Origin: Bacteroidota bacterium | GTDB lineage: Bacteria > Bacteroidota > Bacteroidia > Bacteroidales > VadinHA17 | Length of the DNA: 64,000 nucleotides | Direction of reading: 5' to 3' | Assembly (NCBI GenBank): GCA_016718875.1 | Contig: JADKBL010000001.1 | Location: 62,001 to 126,000, forward strand | Shown here: positions 7,671 through 17,000 of the stretch, one piece after another | Layout of the letters: every line of letters starts with the position of its first letter | How positions within the stretch are numbered: position 1 is the stretch's first letter | Program-made: the position numbers and the translations under genes | The notes under the pieces: model-generated | Seen by the model: only the letters and a program-made list of their open reading frames with translations | What the model was told of the DNA's origin: nothing | Database searches by the model: none

Positions 7671-9263
7671 ATGGACAAGACCATAAAAGTAAACCTGGCC
7701 GGTTCGCTTTTCAATATCGATGAAGATGCATATAAAATCCTGCGGGACTATCTGCAGGCAATCGATCTCCGCTTCCGCAACATGAAAGGTGGAAATGAAA
7801 CTATTGAAGATATCGAAGCAAGAATAGCAGAGATCTTCCACTCCCAGAATGGTGTTGCAGGAGTTATAACCAGGGAAAATGTTGATTCAATGATCAATAT
7901 AATAGGCAAACCTGAAGATTTTGACGCACCTGAAAGCAGGGAAGAATTTGAAGAAACTACTTTCCACAGGAAAAGGCTTTACCGGAATCCCGATGATACT
8001 ATAATCGCAGGTGTCTGCGGAGGGATTTCTGCGTATCTGAATACAGATCCCGTGCTGATCCGAATTCTTTTCGTCGTTTTTACTGCTTTCTTTGCATTGG
8101 GATTTTTTCTTTATCTGATTCTATGGGTTGCTCTTCAGCCGGCAAACAGCGACACCCGCCGAAGAGAATTGTATGGAAAGGAGTATGCAAGAGTGATGGC
8201 GCAGCAACGACAGACAGGCGGCTTCTCTTCTCCCGGCTCTCCATCAAATAATAAGGGTTATTATGAATCCTCCAGGATTGGTGGCGCAATTAATGAGATC
8301 TTCAGGGCGGTAGGCAGAGTTCTGTTCCTTATAATGAGGATCTTTCTTATCATTATCGGCTCACTCCTTCTGCTGACCGGATTTATGTTCCTTCTTACAT
8401 TTGTACTGATCTTTGTTTTCAAGATCCCGGGCGCTTTTTCAACAGATGCGTTTGATTTCAATATTGCATATCTGCCTGACTTTCTTAACTATCTTGTATC
8501 TCCGTCAATGTATCCGTGGATAATAATTCTTGCTGCTATTGCAGTATTGCTTCCGCTTTTTGCAATGATCTACTGGGGGGTAAGAATGATCTTCTGGTTC
8601 AGGGCGAATGATGGTATACTTAGTCTGATTTTGCTTATTGTATGGGCCCTGTCGCTTACCTCCCTTGCAATTATCCTCTTCAATGAAGGAGTAAGCTTTG
8701 CGGAGAGCTCAAAATCCTCAACTACTATTCCACTTGCCAGTACTGCAGATACTATTTATATAACAACAGCAGGCAGAGTATCTGACCTGATTACCGACAA
8801 AACACTCCCATTCAACACTGACGGATATTCAATGCTTATAAATGATGAGAAGAAAGAATTGTATGTTACACCTGATCTGGATATCGAATTCAGCGAAAAT
8901 GAACCTTCCGGAGTGACAGTAAGGAAAGAGTCATTCGGCAGCAGTGAAATTATTGCCTTCAACAGAACAAAGGATATTATCTACAATTTCAGTGCAAAGG
9001 GTGATTCAGTTATTCTTGATGACCATTTCATCATTCCGAGTGGTCGAAAATGGGCCGGAGATAATATTGTTATAACAATTAATCTGGCTACGGACACCTT
9101 CATAAAAACAGATTCTGATGCAGAGAGGCTTTTAAACTGTGATAATTACCTTTATGAAGATGAAAACCATTATCCTCTCGAAAAAAGAGATGGTCTGAGC
9201 ATCTGGAAAATGACAGAAGATGGACTGGTTCCGGTAGTTAGCAAATCTGAAAATCTAAAATAA
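7671..9263 (+). CDS. PspC domain membrane protein (large paralogue with C-terminal soluble domain)
   Basis: A 530-residue protein. The N-terminal 90 residues are paralogous to those of the 196-residue PspC protein (NLAGSLFNIDEDAY and DIEARIAEIF). The PspC domain at about 105-160 reads YRNPDDTIIAGVCGGISAYLN with DPVLIRILFVVF. Further membrane segments lie near 215-250, 272-300 and 308-340. After residue 345 comes a beta-rich soluble domain, probably outside the cytoplasmic membrane, with no motif I recognise. With PadR and the short PspC it forms a complete operon ending at an intrinsic terminator. It probably senses or buffers membrane stress; the biochemical role is unknown. Confidence 0.87.
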   Translation: MDKTIKVNLAGSLFNIDEDAYKILRDYLQAIDLRFRNMKGGNETIEDIEARIAEIFHSQNGVAGVITRENVDSMINIIGKPEDFDAPESREEFEETTFHRKRLYRNPDDTIIAGVCGGISAYLNTDPVLIRILFVVFTAFFALGFFLYLILWVALQPANSDTRRRELYGKEYARVMAQQRQTGGFSSPGSPSNNKGYYESSRIGGAINEIFRAVGRVLFLIMRIFLIIIGSLLLLTGFMFLLTFVLIFVFKIPGAFSTDAFDFNIAYLPDFLNYLVSPSMYPWIIILAAIAVLLPLFAMIYWGVRMIFWFRANDGILSLILLIVWALSLTSLAIILFNEGVSFAESSKSSTTIPLASTADTIYITTAGRVSDLITDKTLPFNTDGYSMLINDEKKELYVTPDLDIEFSENEPSGVTVRKESFGSSEIIAFNRTKDIIYNFSAKGDSVILDDHFIIPSGRKWAGDNIVITINLATDTFIKTDSDAERLLNCDNYLYEDENHYPLEKRDGLSIWKMTEDGLVPVVSKSENLK

Positions 9264-9297
9264 TTCCTGTTTTTCATTCCTCAATATCTTCAATGAC

Positions 9298-9331
9298 ATC
9301 CGGTACCAAAGCTTCAGGTACCGGATTTTTT
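9298..9331 (+). terminator. Rho-independent terminator after the PspC-PadR-PspC operon
   Basis: ATCCGGTACC at 9298-9307 pairs perfectly with GGTACCGGAT at 9317-9326 around a 9-nt loop and runs straight into six T residues. It closes the operon 35 bp after the last stop codon. Confidence 0.9.
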
Positions 9332-9361
9332 GTTAATTAATTGTAAAACAGATTTTCCCTG

Positions 9362-9392
9362 TTGACAAGTGCAGATTCATTTTATACCTTTA
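9362..9392 (+). promoter_or_regulatory. Putative promoter of the frameshifted outer-membrane protein gene
   Basis: TTG at 9362-9364 and TACCTTTA at 9385-9392 (7 of 8 positions including spacer letters of TAnnTTTG) are 20 bp apart, 27 bp before the ATG at 9420. Confidence 0.45.
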
Positions 9393-9419
9393 AGCTCTTA
9401 TTTAACCTTTATGTCTGCA

Positions 9420-10691
9420 ATGAAAAGAAATATTGTCAATAGCTTTGATGCTGGCATTAGTTTCCATTGAAGCTATAGCACAGAATCCCATAATCGAAAC
9501 TGATACTCTCAGGAGGGACGCCCTGAATGTATTCATGGAAAATACAGATTACATACGCAAAGAAATCCCCTATATTAATTACGTCCGCGACATAAAAGAT
9601 GCCGGAGTTTATATAATCTCAACAATACAAAGAACTGGTTCGGGGGGTCGGGAATATACCTATTTTTTGTCGGGCAGAACGATTACAAAGGGATAGCGGA
9701 TACTCTTTCCTTTACAACCGGACCCGATGCAACAGATGATGAGATACGGGTTAATGAGGTAAGGACTCTGCAGATAGGACTTATGCGATATGTTGCAAAA
9801 ACTCCTTTGTCAGAGTATCTTAAGATCAGTTTCACCAAACCTATGTCAGACAAAGTCTCAACTGACAAATGGAATAACTGGGTTTTCAGGGCTTCTGTAA
9901 ATGGCTATTTAAATGGTGAACAATCTTACAATTCAACGTATCTGAATGGCAATTTCTCTGCCAACAGAGTTACTGAAAAATGGAAAATCAATATGAGAGC
10001 CCGGTTAGGCTATAGCATTGAAAATTTTGATATTGATGATGAACTGATATCAAGCGAAAATAACTCCAAATCTTTTAATACACTGGCTGTAAAAAGTATT
10101 TCTGATCACTGGTCACTTGGAGGTTCACTGAATTTTGGCTCAGGAAGTTACAGCAATCTGAAAAGTTCAGTTGTTGTTATGCCAGGAATTGAATATGATC
10201 TTTTCCCTTACTCTGAAGCAACCCGGAGACAGCTCAGACTCTTATATTCCATAGGGTACAATTCGGCTGTTTACATTGATACAACCATATATGATAAGAC
10301 AAAAGAAGACCATCCCCAACATTCTCTTATGGCAGCATATGAAGTTGTACAGAAATGGGGAACAATTGATCTAAGTCTCGAGTATAGCAACTATCTCCAT
10401 GACTGGAGCCTTTATAATCTTTCTCTTTATGGTTGGATTGAATTAAGAATAGCCAAGGGTTTGTCAATGAACCTGGGTGGAGGAGCTTCATTGATACATG
10501 ACCAGCTTGGGTTGGTTAAAGGCGGGGCTTCAACTGAAGAAGTTCTGCTCCGGAGAAAGGAACTTGCCACACAGTTCAGCTATTTCACCAATTTCGGCTT
10601 CACCTATACTTTCGGGTCAATTTATAACAATGTGGTTAATCCGCGTTTTGGAAACTCTGGAGGAGGAGGCATGAATTACATTTCCTATTAA
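9420..10691 (+). pseudogene. Outer-membrane beta-barrel protein of unknown function, two frameshifts
   Basis: Three frames must be joined to give one protein of about 423 residues. The ATG at 9420 reads MKRN and then needs a one-base correction in the A-run 9428-9430; removing one A gives a proper signal peptide, MKRILSIALMLALVSIEAIAQ minus its final residue. A second correction is needed in the G6 run at 9642-9647, where restoring one G joins IQRTG to SGIYLFFVGQNDYKGIADTL. The core (DYIRKEIPYINYVRD, SGIYLFFVGQND, LMRYVAKTPL) resembles a conserved Bacteroidota family of secreted proteins with a C-terminal barrel. The last 290 residues look like barrel strands. Both lesions are homopolymer length changes, so the gene may be intact in reality. 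A TTG start at 9433 would be the alternative N-terminus. Confidence 0.7.
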
Positions 10692-10732
10692 TTAAGGTAA
10701 AGTTAGTTTGGATTGTATTATTACTCCCATAC

Positions 10733-10763
10733 TTGCCTTTTAATTTTTTCTATTGTAACTTTA
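10733..10763 (+). promoter_or_regulatory. Putative promoter of the 230-residue unknown gene
   Basis: TTG at 10733-10735 and TAACTTTA at 10756-10763 are 20 bp apart. The promoter lies upstream of ATG 10793 but overlaps any longer reading-frame start at 10733, which supports the shorter protein. Confidence 0.4.
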
Positions 10764-10792
10764 TATATTACAACTATTTAAATTATCTCAAA

Positions 10793-11485
10793 ATGACCCT
10801 GCAGATTCTTGAAGTTGCTGTTATTGCCAGCTTGCTTGCCTATATCATTTACCTTCACCTGCAATTGTCGAAAAAAAATGTCTTTATAGAAACAACCGTG
10901 AAGAAGTTATCGGGTATTGAGAAATCCCGGAGTATGGAAGAGATGGTAGAGTTCCTTACGAACATAAACAAAGCCGGACTATTTCACCGTTTCACACCGG
11001 ATAAATTCCTTGAAGAAAGCACAACAGATTTCATTCTTGAAAACGATGACAAACTGAAAATTTACATGCATTACACCAGGGATGAAGCGGATGCACAGAA
11101 CATACTAAAAGTTGGCTTCAGGTTTGCAAATTCATTCTATAAAACTGCATTACCTGTAACCAGGGATAAGCTTGACATGGTTATAAAGCATAACAGTCAG
11201 AAGTATCATGGTCATTTCCTCATAATTATTTCTATTTCAAGAGAGACTGTTAAGCATTTCACAGCTGAAATTAAAAAGACCGGAATTAAAAATGTTTCAT
11301 TTGAGAATCTATTGACAGAATCAACCCCCCTCAGAAATGAGAATGGGGAACCTGTATATCTTCTTCCGCTACAATATATTAAGGGCTACATTAATCATAT
11401 GACCGGAGAAATTACCAAAAATCCCGATTTTGATCCGGCCTACATCTCTCCAGCCTTTCAGAAAAATCTTACTGAACTGAAGTAA
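10793..11485 (+). CDS. Membrane-anchored protein of unknown function (possible ADP-ribosyltransferase-like fold)
   Basis: I start it at ATG 10793 (MTLQILEVAV) and not further upstream, because the extra 20 residues are aromatic and unprecedented and overlap the promoter. The 230-residue protein has one N-terminal transmembrane helix (about 5-24), a short coiled region and a cytoplasmic domain. Inside it, YMHYTRDEADAQNILKVGF recalls the H-x-T and IL-x-x-GF entry of PARP/ART-like folds, and YLLPLQYIKGYINHMTGE could hold the last strand with a Glu. The resemblance is weak and I do not assign an activity. Neighbours are also unknown envelope genes. Confidence 0.7.
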   Translation: MTLQILEVAVIASLLAYIIYLHLQLSKKNVFIETTVKKLSGIEKSRSMEEMVEFLTNINKAGLFHRFTPDKFLEESTTDFILENDDKLKIYMHYTRDEADAQNILKVGFRFANSFYKTALPVTRDKLDMVIKHNSQKYHGHFLIIISISRETVKHFTAEIKKTGIKNVSFENLLTESTPLRNENGEPVYLLPLQYIKGYINHMTGEITKNPDFDPAYISPAFQKNLTELK

Positions 11486-11527
11486 TCAAAGACTCACTCT
11501 GTCATCCAAGATCAGAAAAGTATTATT

Positions 11528-11535
11528 TATATTTG
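11528..11535 (+). promoter_or_regulatory. Putative -7 element for the 347-residue secreted protein
   Basis: TATATTTG matches TAnnTTTG exactly, 22 bp before ATG 11558. The -33 region is not clear. Confidence 0.45.
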
Positions 11536-11557
11536 AGCATAAATTAAATATCTGGAT

Positions 11558-12601
11558 ATGAAAAGGTCAATATTTTTAATGCTGGCAATTTGTGTTTTTA
11601 CCGGAACAACAATTAATTCACAGGGTATTTTAAAGAAAGCAGGTAAAGCTATGCAGGATGAGCTTCTGGGGACAAAGCCAAAGAAGACAGAGCAACCTGA
11701 ACCTCAATGTGCATGCGATAAACCTGAAATGGCAATGGATATGGGAGGTAAACTGCAGCTCGATTATAAAGAATTAACTATTAGCATAACAAATGACGGA
11801 AAGATCCTTGCAAAACATGTCGGCTCGGATGAGTATTACATTGTTAAGGATGGGGTTACTCAGGGGCCCTATAAAGGTGATGATCCACGGGTAAAAAGCT
11901 TTGATATTGTAAGTGAGGAAGTACCTGAAGGCGCTGATCCATGGACTTACAGATACAAACAATATATATCTGTAAAGGATGGCAAATACACAATTTCATT
12001 CGGAGGCAAGACTTACGGACCATATGGCAGGATTGAGAATTTTACAGTATCGATGTCGAAAGATAAATTTGCCGCCCTGGTTATAGAAAACATTGTTTTA
12101 AAAGAAGATCGTGGCAAGGCCATGGATGAGGCAATGAAAAATGCAAAAACTGATCAGGAAAGAATGGATCTTGCAATGAAGTTCTCTGCTGAAATGCAGC
12201 AGAATATCATTCAGGGAGGTGGCCCTAACTCCATGGTACCAAAACTTGTTACCAATGTGGAAGGGATAACTTTTGACTGGACTAAAAACATGGGAGCAAG
12301 CCCTAACGGAACAATGAAATATGATGAGATTCTTTTGACCCAGGGAAGTGAAATAAAAGACCTGAAAGGGAATAAGATATACACTGTAACAACTGAACAG
12401 GGTGGTGCAGATTTTTTCATCAGTACAGATAATTCCAAAGTCGCATGGTATACCTACGGTACCCTCAATATCAGTGATAAAACAAAACTCACTGAACTTT
12501 TCAATCCGCAGCTTATCAAAAATGATGGCAAAATATATCTTGCGTACATGTATTATTCCCCAAAAAAGAATGCTATACTGAAGTGTAAGATACCTTTCTG
12601 A
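11558..12601 (+). CDS. Secreted protein of unknown function
   Basis: A 347-residue protein with signal peptide MKRSIFLMLAICVFTGTTINSQ and no lipobox. A Cys pair follows (PQCACDKPE). The rest is beta-rich with repeated display-like motifs, for example YYIVKDGVTQGPYKG and YTISFGGKTYGPYGRIENF, where a GPY turn recurs about every 60-70 residues. This suggests a small repeat or propeller-like structure similar to tandem secreted repeats in Bacteroidota, but I recognise no named family. A Met/Glu-rich helix sits near residues 180-215. It ends 2 bp before the GTG start of the next gene, so the two are almost certainly cotranscribed. Confidence 0.75.
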   Translation: MKRSIFLMLAICVFTGTTINSQGILKKAGKAMQDELLGTKPKKTEQPEPQCACDKPEMAMDMGGKLQLDYKELTISITNDGKILAKHVGSDEYYIVKDGVTQGPYKGDDPRVKSFDIVSEEVPEGADPWTYRYKQYISVKDGKYTISFGGKTYGPYGRIENFTVSMSKDKFAALVIENIVLKEDRGKAMDEAMKNAKTDQERMDLAMKFSAEMQQNIIQGGGPNSMVPKLVTNVEGITFDWTKNMGASPNGTMKYDEILLTQGSEIKDLKGNKIYTVTTEQGGADFFISTDNSKVAWYTYGTLNISDKTKLTELFNPQLIKNDGKIYLAYMYYSPKKNAILKCKIPF

Positions 12602-12603
12602 AT

Positions 12604-13323
12604 GTGAGAGCATTAACGGCTTTTTTATTTTGCTTTTCATTATTAACAAGTTCATATCCCCAGTCGGCTGATTACCATAAAATATTCGGCTCTGACTGGG
12701 ATAAGGCTCTTGCATTTGAGAGGGAGAACAGATCCTGGATGAAGCCACTCCTTGAACACAATAATATTCCCTACGACCTTGCAATTGCAGTAATCTTCCC
12801 TGAACTGGTAAGGTATTCTGCACTTCGAGATAAAATGGAAATAACCCTGCTTAAAGCACTTTATATTAACCTTGGCGAACAATATGCAAATTTCTCAATC
12901 GGACAATTTCAGATTAAACCATCTTTTGCCGAGACCATAAGAAAAGATGGTCCTTCAGCGCTTGGACGGAGATCAGGGATACTCTTTAAACAGCCTGATG
13001 ATTTTGAAAACATCTCCGACTACAGAAAATCGATTGTTATTGATCTTGAAAAAGCAGAAACAGAATTCAATTATGTGGTAGCTTTCTACAAAATCTGTGA
13101 GAAAAAATTCAGGATCGGGAGAATGGAACAAACTAAAAAACTGAAATTTCTTGCTACTGCCTATAACTATGGAATTGACAAAAGCGCAGAAGAGATTGAA
13201 TTGATGACAAAAGGTAAATATTTCAACACCAAATTGTTCAAAACACAGAACTATTCTTACGCAGATGTAGCCCTTTACTGGTATGAGAACTACAGGACAG
13301 AGTCAGGAGATGTTTCAATTTGA
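12604..13323 (+). CDS. Secreted lysozyme-like protein, function unproven
   Basis: A 239-residue protein starting at GTG 12604 directly after the preceding stop; the overlapping ATG at 12602 is followed at once by a stop. The signal peptide ends near TSSYPQS. The core IPYDLAIAVIFPELVRYSA followed by FSIGQFQIKPSFAETI parallels lytic transglycosylase or lysozyme folds, where a catalytic Glu in a helix is followed by a G-x-x-Q turn (here Glu in FPEL and GQFQ). The later ATAYNYG resembles the AYN motif of that fold. I infer peptidoglycan-related activity at moderate confidence. The upstream partner is an unknown secreted protein. Confidence 0.7.
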   Translation: MRALTAFLFCFSLLTSSYPQSADYHKIFGSDWDKALAFERENRSWMKPLLEHNNIPYDLAIAVIFPELVRYSALRDKMEITLLKALYINLGEQYANFSIGQFQIKPSFAETIRKDGPSALGRRSGILFKQPDDFENISDYRKSIVIDLEKAETEFNYVVAFYKICEKKFRIGRMEQTKKLKFLATAYNYGIDKSAEEIELMTKGKYFNTKLFKTQNYSYADVALYWYENYRTESGDVSI

Positions 13324-13331
13324 TTGACATT

Positions 13332-13362
13332 TTTGAACATCTCTTCTTTTCTGCTACATTTG
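13332..13362 (+). promoter_or_regulatory. Promoter of the GH92 gene
   Basis: TTTG at 13332-13335, a 19-bp spacer and TACATTTG at 13355-13362 form the best Bacteroidota consensus promoter in the window, 22 bp upstream of the GH92 ATG. Confidence 0.7.
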
Positions 13363-13384
13363 AAAAAAATCTAAAATAATTCTT

Positions 13385-15736
13385 ATGAAGAAGCTGTCGT
13401 TTTCTTTAATACTTATTATAATCATTCTGACAGGTTTATCATGCAAAACCGGGAAAACAGATGATTCTGAAGATTTTACACAATATGTTGATCCAATGAT
13501 TGGCACTGCTCACTGCAGATGGTTTCATGTGGCTCCGGGCACCAATCCGTTCGGACTGGCCAAACCAGGTCCCTCAACCGATGGACATCTTGGCAACTTA
13601 ACCGGATGGGAGGCAGTTGGCTATGATTTCAGGCACACCTCAATTGAAGGATTTCCCAACTTTCATGAATTTCAGGTTGGAGGTGTAGTTTTCATGCCAA
13701 CAAACGGCGAGCTTAAAACAATTCCTGGCCATTCCGATTCTACCGGCACCAGGTACCGCTCATCATTTGACAAGAAGGATGAAATTCTCAAACCGGGATA
13801 CTACTCAGTTTCACTTAAGGATTATAATATTAAAGCCGAAGTGACTTCAACCAACAGGGTAAGTTTTCACAGGTACACTTTTCCTGCAGGCAACAATTCA
13901 CACATACTGTTTGATATCGGGAATAAACAGGGAGAAAGCGGTGAGGTGAAAGATGCCAGGGTAACATATACATCTGAAGGACGCATTGAAGGATATGTTG
14001 AGACTTATCCTGAATATGTAAAGAAATATCAGACCGGTGCAAGTGTTAAGATGTACTTCTCTGCCGACATTGATAAAAAACCCGGATCATTTGGAATATT
14101 CCATAAATCATTGATTGAGCCAGAAAAAAATGAAGCAACAGGGATCGGGGCAGGCCTCTATCTTACCTTTTCAACAACAGAAAATGAAAGTATCACAATC
14201 AAAGCCGGATTATCATACACCTCGGTAGAAAATGCCAGGCTGAACCTGGAAGCTGAAGCATCTGATCTTGAATTTGACAAAGCCCGCGAAATGGCTCATA
14301 ATAACTGGAATGAATACCTTGGAAGAATCAGAGTTGAAGGAAAAGTTCACAGCGACAAGGTAAAGTTTTATACAGGCCTCTATCATGCCCTGAAAGGGAG
14401 GGGACTCGCAAGTGATGTAAACGGAGCCTATCCTAAAAATGATGGTACTGTTGGCCAGATTCCTCTTGACAAGGACAATAAGCCAGAGTATAATTTCTAC
14501 AATACAGATGGCATCTGGGGCGGACAGTGGAACCTTGTCCAACTGTGGGCACTCGCTTATCCGGAATACCTTACAGATTTTATAAAAACCCATCTCACTG
14601 TATATACCGATGCCGGCTGGCTGGGCGACGGCATAGCCAACAGTAAATATGTTTCCGGTGTCGGCACCAACCAGGTTCCTCTTGCAATAGTAGCAGCTTA
14701 TATGTGCGGTATCCGCGATTTCGATATTCAGAAAGGTTATGAAGCTTCACTTAAAAATGAGATCACATCAGAAGGCCGGGTATTCGGAGCAGGGAAGATG
14801 GATGTGGGCCAGTTCGTCAAATACGGCTATGTACCATATGTCGAAAATGGAGTAGGTTCTGATGAGTTATGGAGATTCTCATGTTCTCATACACTTGAGT
14901 ATTCATACACTTCATGGGCTGTTGCCCAGATGGCAAAATCACTTGGAAAAGAGGATGACTACACAAAGCTTATGGATCTTTCAAAAGGATGGGAAAATAT
15001 TTTTCACCCCGTAAGGCAGTTAATGTGGCCTAAATGGGAGAATGGCAAATTTTATGAAGAGTTTGATGCCACCCAGCCACATAACGGGTTCCAGGAAGGA
15101 AATGCTTACCAGTATACTTTCTACGTGCCACACGATCCTGAAGCGATGGCTGCAAAAATAGGAAGGGACGAATTTAATACCCGGCTCGACAGTATATTTC
15201 TTATCTCAGAAAAAGATCTCTTCGGGGGAGGTACTCAAATACATGCATTTGCAGGTATCACAAAGCCCTATAATCACGGAAACCAACCCTGCCTTCATAC
15301 TTCCTTCCTTTTTAATCATACCGGAGCTCCTTCCAAAACCCAGAAATGGGTCAGAATGATATGCAGGGATTTCTACGGAACTGAAGGGATTCATGGTTAT
15401 GGCTTCGGACAGGATGAGGATCAGGGTCAGCTGGGAGCCTGGATTGTAATGGCAGGAATGGGCCTTTTTGATGTTAAGGGATTAACAGATCAGCAGCCAA
15501 CATTTGGTATCGGAAGTCCGCTTTTTGACAGGATCACAATTAAACTGAATAACAAATATTACCCCGGAAAACAGTTTGTTATTGATGCTGAAAACAATTC
15601 ATCAGATAATATTTATATCCAGTCTATGTCACTCAACGGAAGCGATCTGAAAAAAACATTTGTCCCCTTCAGTGAAGTTGTTAAGGGAGGTAGTCTTAAA
15701 CTTATAATGGGAAGCCAGCCTAAGGACAACTATTAA
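13385..15736 (+). CDS. GH92 family alpha-mannosidase-like lipoprotein
   Basis: A 783-residue lipoprotein with lipobox LTGLSC at the end of the signal. The N-terminal beta-sandwich starts YVDPMIGTAHCRWFHVAPG, and the (alpha/alpha)6 barrel contains QEGNAYQYTFYVPHD (acid Glu region) and GFGQDEDQGQLGAW (base Asp region), both hallmarks of GH92. Family members are calcium-dependent exo-alpha-mannosidases that trim N-glycans or mannans, acting at the cell surface or in the periplasm. It is divergent: where most members carry an HTHLSGTG-like stretch, this one has NFHEFQVGG, so linkage preference may differ. It has its own strong promoter and faces the sialic-acid genes. Confidence 0.9.
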   Translation: MKKLSFSLILIIIILTGLSCKTGKTDDSEDFTQYVDPMIGTAHCRWFHVAPGTNPFGLAKPGPSTDGHLGNLTGWEAVGYDFRHTSIEGFPNFHEFQVGGVVFMPTNGELKTIPGHSDSTGTRYRSSFDKKDEILKPGYYSVSLKDYNIKAEVTSTNRVSFHRYTFPAGNNSHILFDIGNKQGESGEVKDARVTYTSEGRIEGYVETYPEYVKKYQTGASVKMYFSADIDKKPGSFGIFHKSLIEPEKNEATGIGAGLYLTFSTTENESITIKAGLSYTSVENARLNLEAEASDLEFDKAREMAHNNWNEYLGRIRVEGKVHSDKVKFYTGLYHALKGRGLASDVNGAYPKNDGTVGQIPLDKDNKPEYNFYNTDGIWGGQWNLVQLWALAYPEYLTDFIKTHLTVYTDAGWLGDGIANSKYVSGVGTNQVPLAIVAAYMCGIRDFDIQKGYEASLKNEITSEGRVFGAGKMDVGQFVKYGYVPYVENGVGSDELWRFSCSHTLEYSYTSWAVAQMAKSLGKEDDYTKLMDLSKGWENIFHPVRQLMWPKWENGKFYEEFDATQPHNGFQEGNAYQYTFYVPHDPEAMAAKIGRDEFNTRLDSIFLISEKDLFGGGTQIHAFAGITKPYNHGNQPCLHTSFLFNHTGAPSKTQKWVRMICRDFYGTEGIHGYGFGQDEDQGQLGAWIVMAGMGLFDVKGLTDQQPTFGIGSPLFDRITIKLNNKYYPGKQFVIDAENNSSDNIYIQSMSLNGSDLKKTFVPFSEVVKGGSLKLIMGSQPKDNY

Positions 15737-15752
15737 ACAAATGCTTATCTGA

Positions 15753-17000
15753 TCAGTCCTCAATTCTGTCTGCAAATCTTGGTTTGAGGACAAAAAGCTG
15801 AAGAATAATTGCAGCCGCCACCGGTATGGCAAGAAAAGCAAGATCGGGACCGAGGCTGCCTGCATCAGTCGATTTACCGAGCCACTTTGTAACCAGGGCA
15901 CCTGCAAATACTCCTGCCATGTTCATGAGTCCGTATCCTGCAGCCCGGTGCCCGGGTGAAACAAACTGACAGAGAATTGGCATGTTGTTGGCATCAAACA
16001 TTCCAAATCCAACTCCAAACAATACAACTCCGCCTATTACACTATATAGTCCCTCTCCCAATCCTATAAAAATCAGAGCTGGAATAGTAAGTGATAAGCC
16101 AATGGCACCTGTATAAATCCGGCCGCGCAAATTTATTCCTATCCACCGGTCAGCTAACAGTCCTCCTGCAATTACTCCAATAAATGAAGATAATGCAATG
16201 GAAATTGTGCTTAAAGGACCGGCAAGTGACATTTCAATTTCGAAGTTATCCGAAAATAATGTTGGAAGCCAGTTCTTAATGCCCCATCCGGGGAAACTGG
16301 GAGTGGCAAAATAAAAGAGGATTACCCAGAAACTTGTTGTTCCAAGAAGAATCGACAGGCTGTGTGCTATTGAACTAAAACCTGATGATGAAAATTTAGG
16401 TTTCGCTGAAACTGAAACTGTTGTTCTCTTTTCATTAAGTAACAGCATTAGAACAAAAGAGTAAATAACACCAATCATTCCAAAGCTTTGAAAAGCTGTC
16501 TGCCACGACCAGTTATGGGCTACTGTAGCACCGAATCCTCCAAGTGCCTGCCCGGCATATAAGCCTGTCATATGTATCCCTATCGCAAGTGATCTTGTAT
16601 TTCCTCTGTGGTAGTCTGCTATCAGGGCCAGTCCGGCCGGAATATAGAGTGCTTCACTGACTCCCATAATCGCCCTTAATACATAAAGCTGATTAAAAGT
16701 CGTTGCATAACCCATTGCAAGAGTAACTCCTGACCAGACACCCAGACTCCCGATAATTAGCCATTTGCGATTAATCCTGTCTGCCACCAGTCCGGCCATT
16801 GGCGACATAAGCCCGTAGATCCATAAGAATACAGCCATAAGCCTGCCGAAGTTTTCAGCAGTTTCGAGCTCCCTGATATCCCCCATTATTGATGATTTCA
16901 TTGTAGAAAGCATCTGGCGGTCCATATAATTAAGCAGTGCTACCACCCAAAGCAGAGCAACCACCAGCCAGGGATAACAGGACTTTTCTTTCAGCTTCAT
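15753..17000 (-). CDS. MFS transporter, probably sialic acid (NanT-like)
   Basis: A 415-residue major facilitator protein with about 12 hydrophobic segments. It starts WLVVALLWVVALLNYMDRQ and carries the loop 2-3 motif GLVADRINRKWLIIGS and a second DRW loop in the C-terminal half, typical of the anion:cation symporter subgroup. Its ATG overlaps the stop of the sialic acid lyase gene by ATGA, so it is coupled to nanA. In Bacteroides the nan locus also pairs an MFS permease with the lyase, which makes N-acetylneuraminate the best substrate guess. Other sugar acids cannot be excluded. Confidence 0.85.
   Translation of the reverse strand: MKLKEKSCYPWLVVALLWVVALLNYMDRQMLSTMKSSIMGDIRELETAENFGRLMAVFLWIYGLMSPMAGLVADRINRKWLIIGSLGVWSGVTLAMGYATTFNQLYVLRAIMGVSEALYIPAGLALIADYHRGNTRSLAIGIHMTGLYAGQALGGFGATVAHNWSWQTAFQSFGMIGVIYSFVLMLLLNEKRTTVSVSAKPKFSSSGFSSIAHSLSILLGTTSFWVILFYFATPSFPGWGIKNWLPTLFSDNFEIEMSLAGPLSTISIALSSFIGVIAGGLLADRWIGINLRGRIYTGAIGLSLTIPALIFIGLGEGLYSVIGGVVLFGVGFGMFDANNMPILCQFVSPGHRAAGYGLMNMAGVFAGALVTKWLGKSTDAGSLGPDLAFLAIPVAAAIILQLFVLKPRFADRIED

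Noticed and set aside
12098..12823. Long open reading frame of 241 codons on the minus strand
   Set aside because: It lies antisense to two real plus-strand genes, has no recognisable motif, and its composition is a shadow of their codon usage.
14213..14593. 126-codon open frame on the minus strand inside GH92
   Set aside because: Antisense to conserved GH92 sequence, with no promoter or domain.
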